DNA from: Microbacteriaceae bacterium | GTDB lineage: Bacteria; Actinomycetota; Actinomycetes; Actinomycetales; Microbacteriaceae | Assembly: GCA_003454135.1 (NCBI GenBank) | Contig: DMKW01000044.1 | Coordinates: 9,580 to 21,369 of the forward strand | Reading direction: 5' to 3' | Length of the DNA stretch: 11,790 nucleotides | Shown: positions 6,282 through 11,790 of the stretch, one piece after another | Layout of the letters: the number at the start of each line of letters is the position of its first letter | Numbering within the stretch: position 1 is the first letter of the stretch | Notes under the pieces: model-generated | Told to the model about the DNA's origin: nothing | What the model saw: only the letters and a program-made list of their open reading frames with translations | Database searches by the model: none | Program-made: the position numbers and the translations under genes

Positions 6282-6288
6282 CGGTGCA

Positions 6289-7644
6289 ATGAATGGTGCA
6301 GCCCCGCTTCCCCTCGACCTGGCCGAACTGACCTTCACCGCATCCGGCGATTCTCTCGTTCGCCGCAGCGTGCTGCCGAGCGGTGTTCGCGTGCTGAGCG
6401 AGCAGGTGCCCGGAGCGAGGAGCGCGACGATCGGCTACTGGGTGGCCGTCGGTTCCCGCGACGAGGTGGTCGCCACGTACGGCAGCACCCATTTTCTCGA
6501 GCACCTGCTCTTCAAGGGCACGGCCACGCGCACCGCGCTCGACATTGCGGTCAGCTTCGACGCGGTCGGCGGCGAACACAACGCCATGACCGCCAAGGAG
6601 TACACCTGCTACTACGCGAAGGTGCAAGACCGGGATCTGCCGATGGCGGTCGAGGTGCTCTCCGACATGATCACGTCGTCGGTCATCGATCCCACCGAGT
6701 TCGAGAACGAGCGCGGCGTGATCCTCGAGGAACTCGCGATGGCGGATGACGACCCGTCGGATGTGACGAGCGAGCGCTTCTTCGAGGCGGTGTTGGGCGA
6801 CCACCCGCTCGGACGCCCGATCGGCGGAAGCCCGGAGACCATCCAGGCGGCGACCCGCGAATCGGTCTGGAACCATTACCGCTCCAACTACCGGGCACGC
6901 GACCTCGTCATCACCGTCGCGGGCGCGGTCGACCACGACGAACTCGTCGCGGGCGTCACGAGGGCTCTCACGGCTGCCGGCTGGGACCTCTCCCTCGAGG
7001 CGTCTCCGGTCGAGCGGCGCGATGCGACGCACGACGTGATCGAGCGCGGCAGCCCCCTCGTGGTGGTGCACCGTCCGATCGAACAGGCCAACATCCTGCT
7101 CGGGGTGCCCGGCATCCCGGCGGCCGACGTCCGAAGGTCGACTCTCGCGGTGCTCAACTCCGTGCTCGGCGGCGGCATGTCGTCCCGACTGTTCCAGGAG
7201 ATCAGGGAAAAGCGCGGTCTCGCGTACTCCGTGTATTCGTTCTCGCCCAGCTATTCGGATGCCGGACTCTTCGGCCTGTACGCCGGATGCTCGCCGGCCA
7301 AGGCAGCCCAGGTCACCGAGCTGCTGCTCGCCGAGTTCAGGAGGCTCGGCACCGGCGGCGTCACCGACGACGAGATGCGCCGCGCCGTCGGACAGCTGAG
7401 CGGGGCATCCGCTCTCGCCCTCGAAGACTCGGACACGCGCATGTCCAGGCTCGGCCGGTCCGAGATCACTCTCGGCGAATTCGCCGACCTCGACGAGTCG
7501 CTGCGCCGGCTGTCACTCGTCACCGCCCAGGATGTACGAGAGCTCGCCGTCGAGCTCGCGGCACGCCCGCTCTCCATCGCTGCCGTCGGCACGATTGACC
7601 AGGCGACGTTTGACGGGCTCGTCGACGAGCCTGTCGCCGTGTGA
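6289..7644 (+). CDS. M16B-family zinc metallopeptidase
   Basis: Predicted soluble zinc peptidase of the pitrilysin/insulinase clan, in the group with mitochondrial processing peptidase beta and bacterial M16B enzymes. It has 451 residues, the family norm of 420-460, and no signal peptide. The inverted zinc motif HFLEH is complete (His68, Glu71, His72), and Glu148 in NERGVILEEL lies 76 residues after His72, as for the third ligand. The second half-domain has GGGMSSRLFQEIREKRGLAY (294-313), the conserved Arg/Tyr region that helps bind peptide. In many actinobacteria this gene lies next to pnp; here it follows an intergenic region and a TetR gene. The histidine-phosphatase gene starts 34 bases downstream on the same strand, so the two may be co-transcribed. 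Physiological substrates are not known from sequence. Confidence 0.95.
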   Translation: MNGAAPLPLDLAELTFTASGDSLVRRSVLPSGVRVLSEQVPGARSATIGYWVAVGSRDEVVATYGSTHFLEHLLFKGTATRTALDIAVSFDAVGGEHNAMTAKEYTCYYAKVQDRDLPMAVEVLSDMITSSVIDPTEFENERGVILEELAMADDDPSDVTSERFFEAVLGDHPLGRPIGGSPETIQAATRESVWNHYRSNYRARDLVITVAGAVDHDELVAGVTRALTAAGWDLSLEASPVERRDATHDVIERGSPLVVVHRPIEQANILLGVPGIPAADVRRSTLAVLNSVLGGGMSSRLFQEIREKRGLAYSVYSFSPSYSDAGLFGLYAGCSPAKAAQVTELLLAEFRRLGTGGVTDDEMRRAVGQLSGASALALEDSDTRMSRLGRSEITLGEFADLDESLRRLSLVTAQDVRELAVELAARPLSIAAVGTIDQATFDGLVDEPVAV

Positions 7645-7678
7645 AACCGCACGGAAACCTAGGAATCCAGGAACAACG

Positions 7679-8281
7679 ATGTCCCACTTCATTTATCTTG
7701 TCAGGCACGGCGAGCAACAGGATGCGGAGCACGGTCTGCCAGACGGACCGCTCTCGGCGCGGGGTGCCCGGCAGGCCAAGCTCGTCGCCGACCGCCTGAG
7801 CGGTGTGCCGTTCACCGGCGCGTGGCACTCGCCGCTTCAGCGCGCCGAGGAGACGGCGAAGATCATGACGGCGAGCATGCCGAGCCTCGACGTGCAGCCG
7901 TCCGCGCTGCTGTTCGACTGCATTCCGTCCGGCCCCACCCCCGACATGCCGCACGCGTTCGAACCGTTTTTCGGGTCGGTCACGCGCCAGGAGATCGAGG
8001 CGGGCGAGGCGCAAATGGCGGATGCCGTCGCCGAGTGGTTGACGCCGGCGCGGGAAGACCGCCACGACCTTCTCATTACGCACAACTTCGTGATCGCCTG
8101 GTTCGTGCGCGAGGTCTTCAGCGCACCGGCGTGGCGGTGGATGGGGCTCAACCAGGCCAATTGCGGCCTCACGATCATCCGCGTGCGGTCGGCGAAGCCA
8201 CCGGTTCTGATCACGCACAACGACCTCGGGCACCTGCCGGCCGAACTGCGCACCGGGCTCCCGGAGGGGCAACCCTTCTAG
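7679..8281 (+). CDS. Histidine phosphatase superfamily protein (phosphoglycerate-mutase fold)
   Basis: Phosphate transfer through a phosphohistidine; substrate unknown. It has 200 residues. The signature LVRHGE is at residues 7-12, making His10 the predicted nucleophile with Arg9. Arg55 in SPLQRAEETA and His135 in LLITHN complete the usual active-site set. Length and motifs fit the small phosphatase branch rather than a glycolytic mutase. The ATG at 7679 follows AGGA (7669-7672) by 6 bases; an in-frame upstream extension inside the M16 gene has no support. Its stop lies 10 bases from the stop of the convergent GNAT gene. SixA-like, Ais-like or sugar-phosphatase roles cannot be told apart. Confidence 0.9.
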   Translation: MSHFIYLVRHGEQQDAEHGLPDGPLSARGARQAKLVADRLSGVPFTGAWHSPLQRAEETAKIMTASMPSLDVQPSALLFDCIPSGPTPDMPHAFEPFFGSVTRQEIEAGEAQMADAVAEWLTPAREDRHDLLITHNFVIAWFVREVFSAPAWRWMGLNQANCGLTIIRVRSAKPPVLITHNDLGHLPAELRTGLPEGQPF

Positions 8282-8291
8282 GCAGACGTCG

Positions 8292-8780
8292 TCACCGCAG
8301 GCGCTTGAGGTACCAGTTCGTGGCGTTCGGGTTGTCGTTGTACGCCGGGATGGCCGCAAAGCCGCTCGAGCGGTAGAGGCCGCCCGCCGCCTCGAGGTTC
8401 GCGTTGGTGTCGAGCACGAGCTCGGTGGCTCCGAACGCCAGCGCCCTCGCCTCGAGTTCGGCCAGGAGCGCCCGGCCGAGCCCGCGCCCCCTCGTGAACG
8501 GTCGCAGGTAGAGGTGCTTGACCTCGAATCGGCGCCCGAGCGCCCCCATCGCGATCTCGCGGATGCCGCCGCAGCCGACGTCCGCCGGCCGTCCGGACTG
8601 GTCGTCGCCCACCACCACGAGGAACACGCCCCGCGGCGGTTCGAACTGCTCCGGAGAGGGGAAGGCGGTGCGATACGCTCCCGGTCCGCCCGGAAAGCCC
8701 TCGGCGCGGGCCTCGAAATATTCGACGAGCAAACAATGGGCCGACTCGCTGTCGACGGACTCTTCGCGCCAGGACACCAT
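8292..8780 (-). CDS. GNAT-family N-acetyltransferase
   Basis: Acetyl-CoA-dependent acyl transfer to an unknown amine. It has 162 residues, a single GNAT domain. The acetyl-CoA pyrophosphate-binding loop is visible as RPFTRGRGLGRALL (93-106), preceded by the beta-4 strand VKHLYL. ANLEAAGGLYRSSGF (127-141) is the standard helix and turn with Tyr136 near the general-acid position, and a short NWYLKRL strand ends the protein. No ribosome site precedes the ATG at 8780. Instead TAGGCT lies 6 bases upstream, so a leaderless transcript is likely. The gene is divergent from dapB, with 75 bases between their starts. It could be a resistance, metabolite or protein acetyltransferase. Confidence 0.9.
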   Translation of the reverse strand: MVSWREESVDSESAHCLLVEYFEARAEGFPGGPGAYRTAFPSPEQFEPPRGVFLVVVGDDQSGRPADVGCGGIREIAMGALGRRFEVKHLYLRPFTRGRGLGRALLAELEARALAFGATELVLDTNANLEAAGGLYRSSGFAAIPAYNDNPNATNWYLKRLR

Positions 8781-8786
8781 CCATCC

Positions 8787-8792
8787 AGCCTA
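8787..8792 (-). promoter_or_regulatory. -10-like box of a probable leaderless promoter for the GNAT gene
   Basis: On the - strand the hexamer reads TAGGCT, identical to the one before the M16 gene, and is separated from the ATG by 6 bases. No ribosome-binding site is present. Confidence 0.5.
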
Positions 8793-8843
8793 TGCCCGGA
8801 GATTCCGACGCCGCCCGGCGCGAAGCGCGCCCCGCAGGCTTGG

Positions 8844-8849
8844 TAGATT
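8844..8849 (+). promoter_or_regulatory. -10-like box of a probable leaderless promoter for dapB
   Basis: TAGATT ends 6 bases before the dapB ATG. No purine-rich ribosome site is visible between it and the start, so transcription most likely begins at the A of the start codon. Confidence 0.55.
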
Positions 8850-8855
8850 TGCCCA

Positions 8856-9635
8856 ATGACAATCAGGGTCGCCGTCGTCGGCGCGACGGGCAGGATGGGC
8901 AGGCTCGTGTGCCGGCTCATCGAGGAGTCGGCCGAGTTCGAGCTCGTCGCCCAGATCGGCTCCGGCGGCGACCGGGCGGAGATGCTCACCGCCGACGTCG
9001 CCGTCGACGTGACGGTGCCGGCCGTGAGCGAGGGAATCGTCGCCTTCGCGGTCGCGAACGGCGTGAGTGTGCTCGTGGGCACGAGCGGCTGGTCCGCCCA
9101 GCGCATCGCGTCGCTCGAATCGAGGGTCGCCGAGGAGAACAGCACGCGAGTCGAACCCGTCGGCGTCATCATCGTTCCCAACTTCTCCATCGGCTCGGTG
9201 CTCGCGACCTCCTTCGCGGCGATGGCGGCCAGATTCTACGATTCGATCGAGATCATCGAGGCCCACCACGCGTCGAAGATCGACTCGCCGTCCGGAACGG
9301 CGGTGCGCACGGCGGAGCTCATCGGTGCCGCGCGATCAGCCCTTGGCCCCGTCGTCGCCCCGCACACCGACCAGCGGGCCAGGGGCCAGCAGGTTGCGAG
9401 CGTGCCGATCCACAGCCTGCGGATGCAGGGGATCGTCGCCAAACAGGATGTCGTGTTCGGCGGCAGGGGCGAGACCCTCACCCTCAGCCACGAGACGCTC
9501 GACCCGTCGTCGTACGAAGCGGGGATTCTCATCGCCCTGCGCGCGCTCCCCGGCGCGGAGGGTGTCGTGGTCGGGCTGGACAGGCTCATCGACCTCACTG
9601 CCACCGCGGCGGCCGGCGCGGCCGACGTCGAATGA
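8856..9635 (+). CDS. dapB: 4-hydroxy-tetrahydrodipicolinate reductase
   Basis: Reduces the product of DapA with NAD(P)H in the diaminopimelate/lysine pathway, feeding peptidoglycan and lysine synthesis in the cytosol. It has 259 residues, close to the usual 245-270. The N-terminal Rossmann motif is VVGATGRMG (7-15), and VGTSGW (74-79) lies in the cofactor cleft. The family signature EAHHASKIDSPSGTA spans 135-149 with catalytic His137 and Lys141; the family more often has A than S before PSG. FGGRGETLTLSH (about 204-215) closes the tetramer region. Start ATG 8856 is preferred because the protein begins directly with the Rossmann strand and a -10-like box sits 6 bases before it. The stop overlaps the next gene by ATGA. 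dapA is not in the window. Confidence 0.97.
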   Translation: MTIRVAVVGATGRMGRLVCRLIEESAEFELVAQIGSGGDRAEMLTADVAVDVTVPAVSEGIVAFAVANGVSVLVGTSGWSAQRIASLESRVAEENSTRVEPVGVIIVPNFSIGSVLATSFAAMAARFYDSIEIIEAHHASKIDSPSGTAVRTAELIGAARSALGPVVAPHTDQRARGQQVASVPIHSLRMQGIVAKQDVVFGGRGETLTLSHETLDPSSYEAGILIALRALPGAEGVVVGLDRLIDLTATAAAGAADVE

Positions 9636-10075
9636 GGGGTCGCATCGCCGCGATCGTGATGTCGGCGCTTCTCGTGCTGTACCTCGTTGTCGTTACCCAG
9701 CTTGCGGTGCGGCTGATCGCGGTCGACAACGGGGTGTCCAGGGCGCTCGGCGTCGCCCTCATCGTGCTTCCCGCGATCGGCGCGTGGGCGCTCATCGCGG
9801 AACTCCTCTTCGGCATCCGCAGCGAACGACTGGTGCGAAAGCTCCGCGACGCGGGGGAGCTTCCCGTCGACACCCTACCGAAGCTGACAAGCGGCCGGCC
9901 GATACGCAGCGCCGCAGACGCCGAGTTCCCACGGTACAAGGCCGAGGTCGAAGCGCACCCGGGCAGTTGGCCTGCGTGGTTCAGGCTCGGCCTGGCTTAC
10001 GACGCGAGCGGCGACCGGCGACGCGCGCGACAGTCGATCCGGCGCGCGATCGCGCTCGAACGCCAAGCCCGCTGA
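9632..10075 (+). CDS. Small membrane-anchored protein with a TPR-like C-terminus
   Basis: Function unknown. It has 147 residues. Two transmembrane helices lie at about 6-28 and 39-62, followed by a basic stretch (RSERLVRKLR) that would keep the C-terminus cytoplasmic. Residues 112-145 (WPAWFRLGLAYDASGDRRRA and onward) have the Trp, Gly-x-Ala/Tyr and Ala spacing of a single tetratricopeptide repeat. The ATG at 9632 overlaps the dapB stop (ATGA), so translation is probably coupled and the gene co-expressed with dapB. Similar small proteins are often annotated only as hypothetical in actinobacteria. A partner-binding or scaffolding role is inferred from the repeat alone. Its stop is 9 bases from the convergent epimerase stop. 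Confidence 0.8.
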   Translation: MRGRIAAIVMSALLVLYLVVVTQLAVRLIAVDNGVSRALGVALIVLPAIGAWALIAELLFGIRSERLVRKLRDAGELPVDTLPKLTSGRPIRSAADAEFPRYKAEVEAHPGSWPAWFRLGLAYDASGDRRRARQSIRRAIALERQAR

Positions 10076-10084
10076 GGCGCTTCG

Positions 10085-11023
10085 CTACTCCAGGAACGCG
10101 TCGATGGCCTCTTCGGCCGTGCGGTGGCGAAACTGGAACCCGTCCGCAACGAGCTTCTCGGGCACGACGTTCTGGCTGCTCAGGAGAAGTTCGTGCGCGG
10201 CATCCTGCAGGGCCAGGGTGAGAGCCCAGCTGGGCGCCACGAAGTCGTACCACCGGTGCAGCCGTCGGGCGACGTAGCGGGTGATGCGGTCGGAGGTGGC
10301 CGGCGTCGGCCCAACGAGGTTGACCGGGCCGCTGAGCTTCGACGTGAGCAGGTGACGGATGGCGGCCGCCTCGTCGTACAGGCTGATCCAGGGCCAGATG
10401 TCGCCGCCGGTACCGAACCGCGACCCGAGGCCAGCCTTCGTGAGGGCGAGGATCGGGGCCATGGACCCGCCGTTGCCGAGCACGAGCCCGGTTCGGAAGG
10501 TGACGAGTCTGGTCTTTGCCGGGCGGATCTGGGCGGCGGCCTCCCACGCCTCGACGACATCGCCGAGAAAACCGGGTCCCCGCGGCGACTGTTCGGTGAG
10601 TCGCTCGCCCGGGCGGTCACCGTAGATTCCGACGGCGGAGGCGCTGAGGAACACCGAGGGTGGTTTCGAGGCCATCGTCATCGCCTCCGCGAGCGCCTTC
10701 GTGGTCTGCAGCCGGGAGTCGAGAATCTCCTTGCGGTACTTGGGGGTCCAGGGCAGCCGACCGAGCGACGCGCCCGAGAGGTTGATCACGGCGTCCACCG
10801 AGTCGATGAGTCCCGAGTTCAGGATGCCGGCGCTCGGCGCCCAATTGATCTCGTTCTCGGCCTTCGGCTGCCGGCGCACGAGGGTGAACACCTCGTGGCC
10901 GTCGTCGCGCAGCTGGGTCGCGAGTTCACGGCCGATGAAACCGGAGGCCCCGGAGACGAGCACCTTCAACGAACGCTTGTCGCGAAGGCGACGGGGCACG
11001 GTGGGACGCTCGGATGCAGGCAC
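10085..11023 (-). CDS. TIGR01777-family epimerase (atypical extended SDR, YfcH/SulA-like)
   Basis: NAD(P)-binding protein of the extended short-chain dehydrogenase fold; substrate unknown. It has 312 residues with GTG at 11023. The Rossmann motif is VLVSGASGFIGREL (about 21-34), followed by INLSGASLG, SRLQTTKALAEAM and SASAVGIYGDR, all family hallmarks. The last 50 or so residues (VPEKLVADGFQFRH and onward) match the DUF1731 C-terminal domain. About 19 residues precede the Rossmann strand; a TTG giving a start at LKVLVSG is an alternative. The GTG shares its first base with the OsmC stop (TAGTG), and a TAATCT box lies 6 bases before it. The gene could thus be translated from the osmC transcript and also from its own leaderless one. 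Related proteins have been linked to cell division, but evidence in actinobacteria is thin. Confidence 0.92.
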   Translation of the reverse strand: MPASERPTVPRRLRDKRSLKVLVSGASGFIGRELATQLRDDGHEVFTLVRRQPKAENEINWAPSAGILNSGLIDSVDAVINLSGASLGRLPWTPKYRKEILDSRLQTTKALAEAMTMASKPPSVFLSASAVGIYGDRPGERLTEQSPRGPGFLGDVVEAWEAAAQIRPAKTRLVTFRTGLVLGNGGSMAPILALTKAGLGSRFGTGGDIWPWISLYDEAAAIRHLLTSKLSGPVNLVGPTPATSDRITRYVARRLHRWYDFVAPSWALTLALQDAAHELLLSSQNVVPEKLVADGFQFRHRTAEEAIDAFLE

Positions 11024-11448
11024 TATGCGAGATTAGCTTCCAGAGTGATCGGGATGCCCGCCAACGCGCGAGAAACCGGGCAGTTGGCCTTCGCTTCGGC
11101 CGCGATGCGCTCGAAATCTTCTTCGCTGATGCCGTGCACCTGAGCGCTCACGAGCAGGTGGCTGCCGGTGACTCCCTCGGCGGGATCGAAGGTCACGGCC
11201 GCGGTCACCTGCAGGTTCCCCGGCGGAGTTCCGAAGGTCGCGAGCGCGTTCGCGAGCGCCATCGAGAAGCATGCGGAGTGGGCGGCGCCGAGCAGCTCCT
11301 CCGGATTGGTCATGCCGGCCACACCTTGCGCTCTGGCAGCCCAGCTCACCGGGAACGCGGCTACCTTCGACGAATCGAGGGTGGTGGTTCCGGCGCCCGA
11401 CGTCAGGTCGCCGACCCACAGGGTTGTTGCTTCGCTGGTCACAGCCAT
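11023..11448 (-). CDS. OsmC-family peroxidase
   Basis: Cysteine-based reduction of organic hydroperoxides in the cytosol, as known for OsmC/Ohr proteins. It has 141 residues, the normal length. The peroxidatic Cys60 sits in NPEELLGAAHSACFSM and the resolving Cys123 in NCPVSRAL, the OsmC arrangement. Arg39 in SWAAR is in the place of the conserved active-site Arg. The ATG at 11448 follows a strong ribosome site, GGAGGAGA. Part of this site (GGAGA) can pair with TCTCC just upstream over a 6-base loop, which might modulate translation. A -10-like TAGGCT lies 25 bases before the ATG. The next gene on the same strand starts at its stop codon, and a DUF4395 gene lies 60 bases upstream. Confidence 0.93.
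   Translation of the reverse strand: MAVTSEATTLWVGDLTSGAGTTTLDSSKVAAFPVSWAARAQGVAGMTNPEELLGAAHSACFSMALANALATFGTPPGNLQVTAAVTFDPAEGVTGSHLLVSAQVHGISEEDFERIAAEAKANCPVSRALAGIPITLEANLA
11030..11035 (-). promoter_or_regulatory. -10-like box before the epimerase start, inside osmC
   Basis: On the - strand TAATCT ends 6 bases before the GTG start. It lies within the last codons of the OsmC gene, so any promoter here would be internal to the transcription unit. Confidence 0.4.
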
Positions 11449-11472
11449 GATGTCTCCTCCGTTGGAGACTCC

Positions 11473-11478
11473 AGCCTA
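11473..11478 (-). promoter_or_regulatory. -10-like box for the OsmC gene
   Basis: On the - strand TAGGCT would start transcription near 11466, leaving a leader of about 18 bases with the GGAGGAGA ribosome site. The leader can form a short TCTCC/GGAGA hairpin. Confidence 0.4.
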
Positions 11479-11508
11479 TGTCACGCGATTTAGGGAACGA
11501 CGGGCCGA

Positions 11509-11790
11509 TCAGGCCGCGGAACCACGCCGACTGAGGATCCCCGCGCGGATGAGCAGCAGGTAGATCTGGCAACCGAGGCAGTAGTCGAAAACGGAGTTCA
11601 GGAACGCGGCGACGAACGCGAGCCCGGCGAAGATCACGAGACCGAACGGCACGCCGAGAAGGTGCAGCACGATGCCGATGATCGTCACAAACAGGCCAAC
11701 GCCTTGCGAGAAGGTCGGCGGCTTCGGGTCTTCGAGGTGGCCGGGAGCGCCAAGCCGCGGCCGCACGACCGTCTTGTAGAGCCAGCCGTA
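11509..11790 (-). CDS. DUF4395 membrane protein (5' end beyond the window)
   Basis: The C-terminal 93 residues of a DUF4395 protein; function unknown. The frame is open to the last base of the window (YGWLYKTVVRPRLG at the start of the visible part), so the in-frame GTG at 11766 is probably internal. RPRLGAPGHLEDPKPPTFSQ is the typical middle of the family. Two transmembrane stretches follow (about VGLFVTIIGIVLHLLGVPFG and LVIFAGLAFVAAFLNSVF), then the conserved DYCLGCQIYLLL with a CxxC pair. The family often sits beside thioredoxin or rhodanese-like genes. An OsmC peroxidase is the next gene here, so a redox-related role is plausible but not shown. Confidence 0.88.
   Translation of the reverse strand, partial: YGWLYKTVVRPRLGAPGHLEDPKPPTFSQGVGLFVTIIGIVLHLLGVPFGLVIFAGLAFVAAFLNSVFDYCLGCQIYLLLIRAGILSRRGSAA

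Noticed and set aside
7679..8281. Phosphoglycerate mutase (glycolytic) annotation
   Set aside because: The protein is only 200 residues and lacks the longer mutase sequence pattern; only the superfamily active site is supported.
1..11790. Defence system, prophage, insertion sequence or CRISPR array
   Set aside because: No transposase, integrase, nuclease/helicase cassette or regularly spaced repeats were found on either strand.

Overview
The window is high-GC chromosomal DNA from an actinobacterium. The codon use, the leaderless-looking starts and the branched-chain acyl-CoA operon order fit that phylum. A Microbacteriaceae-type genome is my best guess from overall style, not proven by any marker here. 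Almost every gene can be placed in a known family. I see no rRNA, tRNA, CRISPR array, insertion sequence or phage gene, and no defence system.

Left part (1-3556, + strand): the 3' end of an acyl-CoA catabolic operon. It holds the biotin-carrying subunit of an acyl-CoA carboxylase (5' end outside the window), an acyl-CoA dehydrogenase, a MaoC-fold hydratase and a CitE-type beta-hydroxyacyl-CoA lyase. The order matches the accA1-fadE19-Rv2499c-citE block of Mycobacterium tuberculosis, which is tied to leucine and itaconate breakdown. Genes are joined by ATGA overlaps or a 19-base gap, and the block ends in a GC-rich 11-bp hairpin.

Middle (3557-6288): a structured non-coding stretch of about 320 bases, then an aldo/keto reductase (+). 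Convergent to it are a four-helix small membrane protein and a TetR-family regulator (both -). The 300 bases between the regulator and the next gene hold two terminator-like hairpins on the + strand, a perfect 8-5-8 inverted repeat and a 23-codon ORF. No recognised + gene explains the terminators. This is the least explained part of the window.

Right part (6289-11790): mostly housekeeping genes. An M16B zinc peptidase and a histidine-phosphatase protein lie on +. A GNAT acetyltransferase (-) is divergent from dapB (+, lysine/diaminopimelate synthesis), and dapB overlaps a small membrane-anchored protein with one TPR-like repeat. On the - strand, a DUF4395 membrane protein (cut by the window end), an OsmC-type peroxidase and a TIGR01777-type epimerase follow one another. 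The OsmC stop codon shares a base with the epimerase start.

A recurring feature is a TANNNT -10-like hexamer exactly 6-7 bases before the start codon of four genes (M16 peptidase, GNAT, dapB, epimerase). This suggests leaderless mRNAs. The most useful follow-up targets are the two unexplained intergenic regions and the active-site details of the CoA operon.
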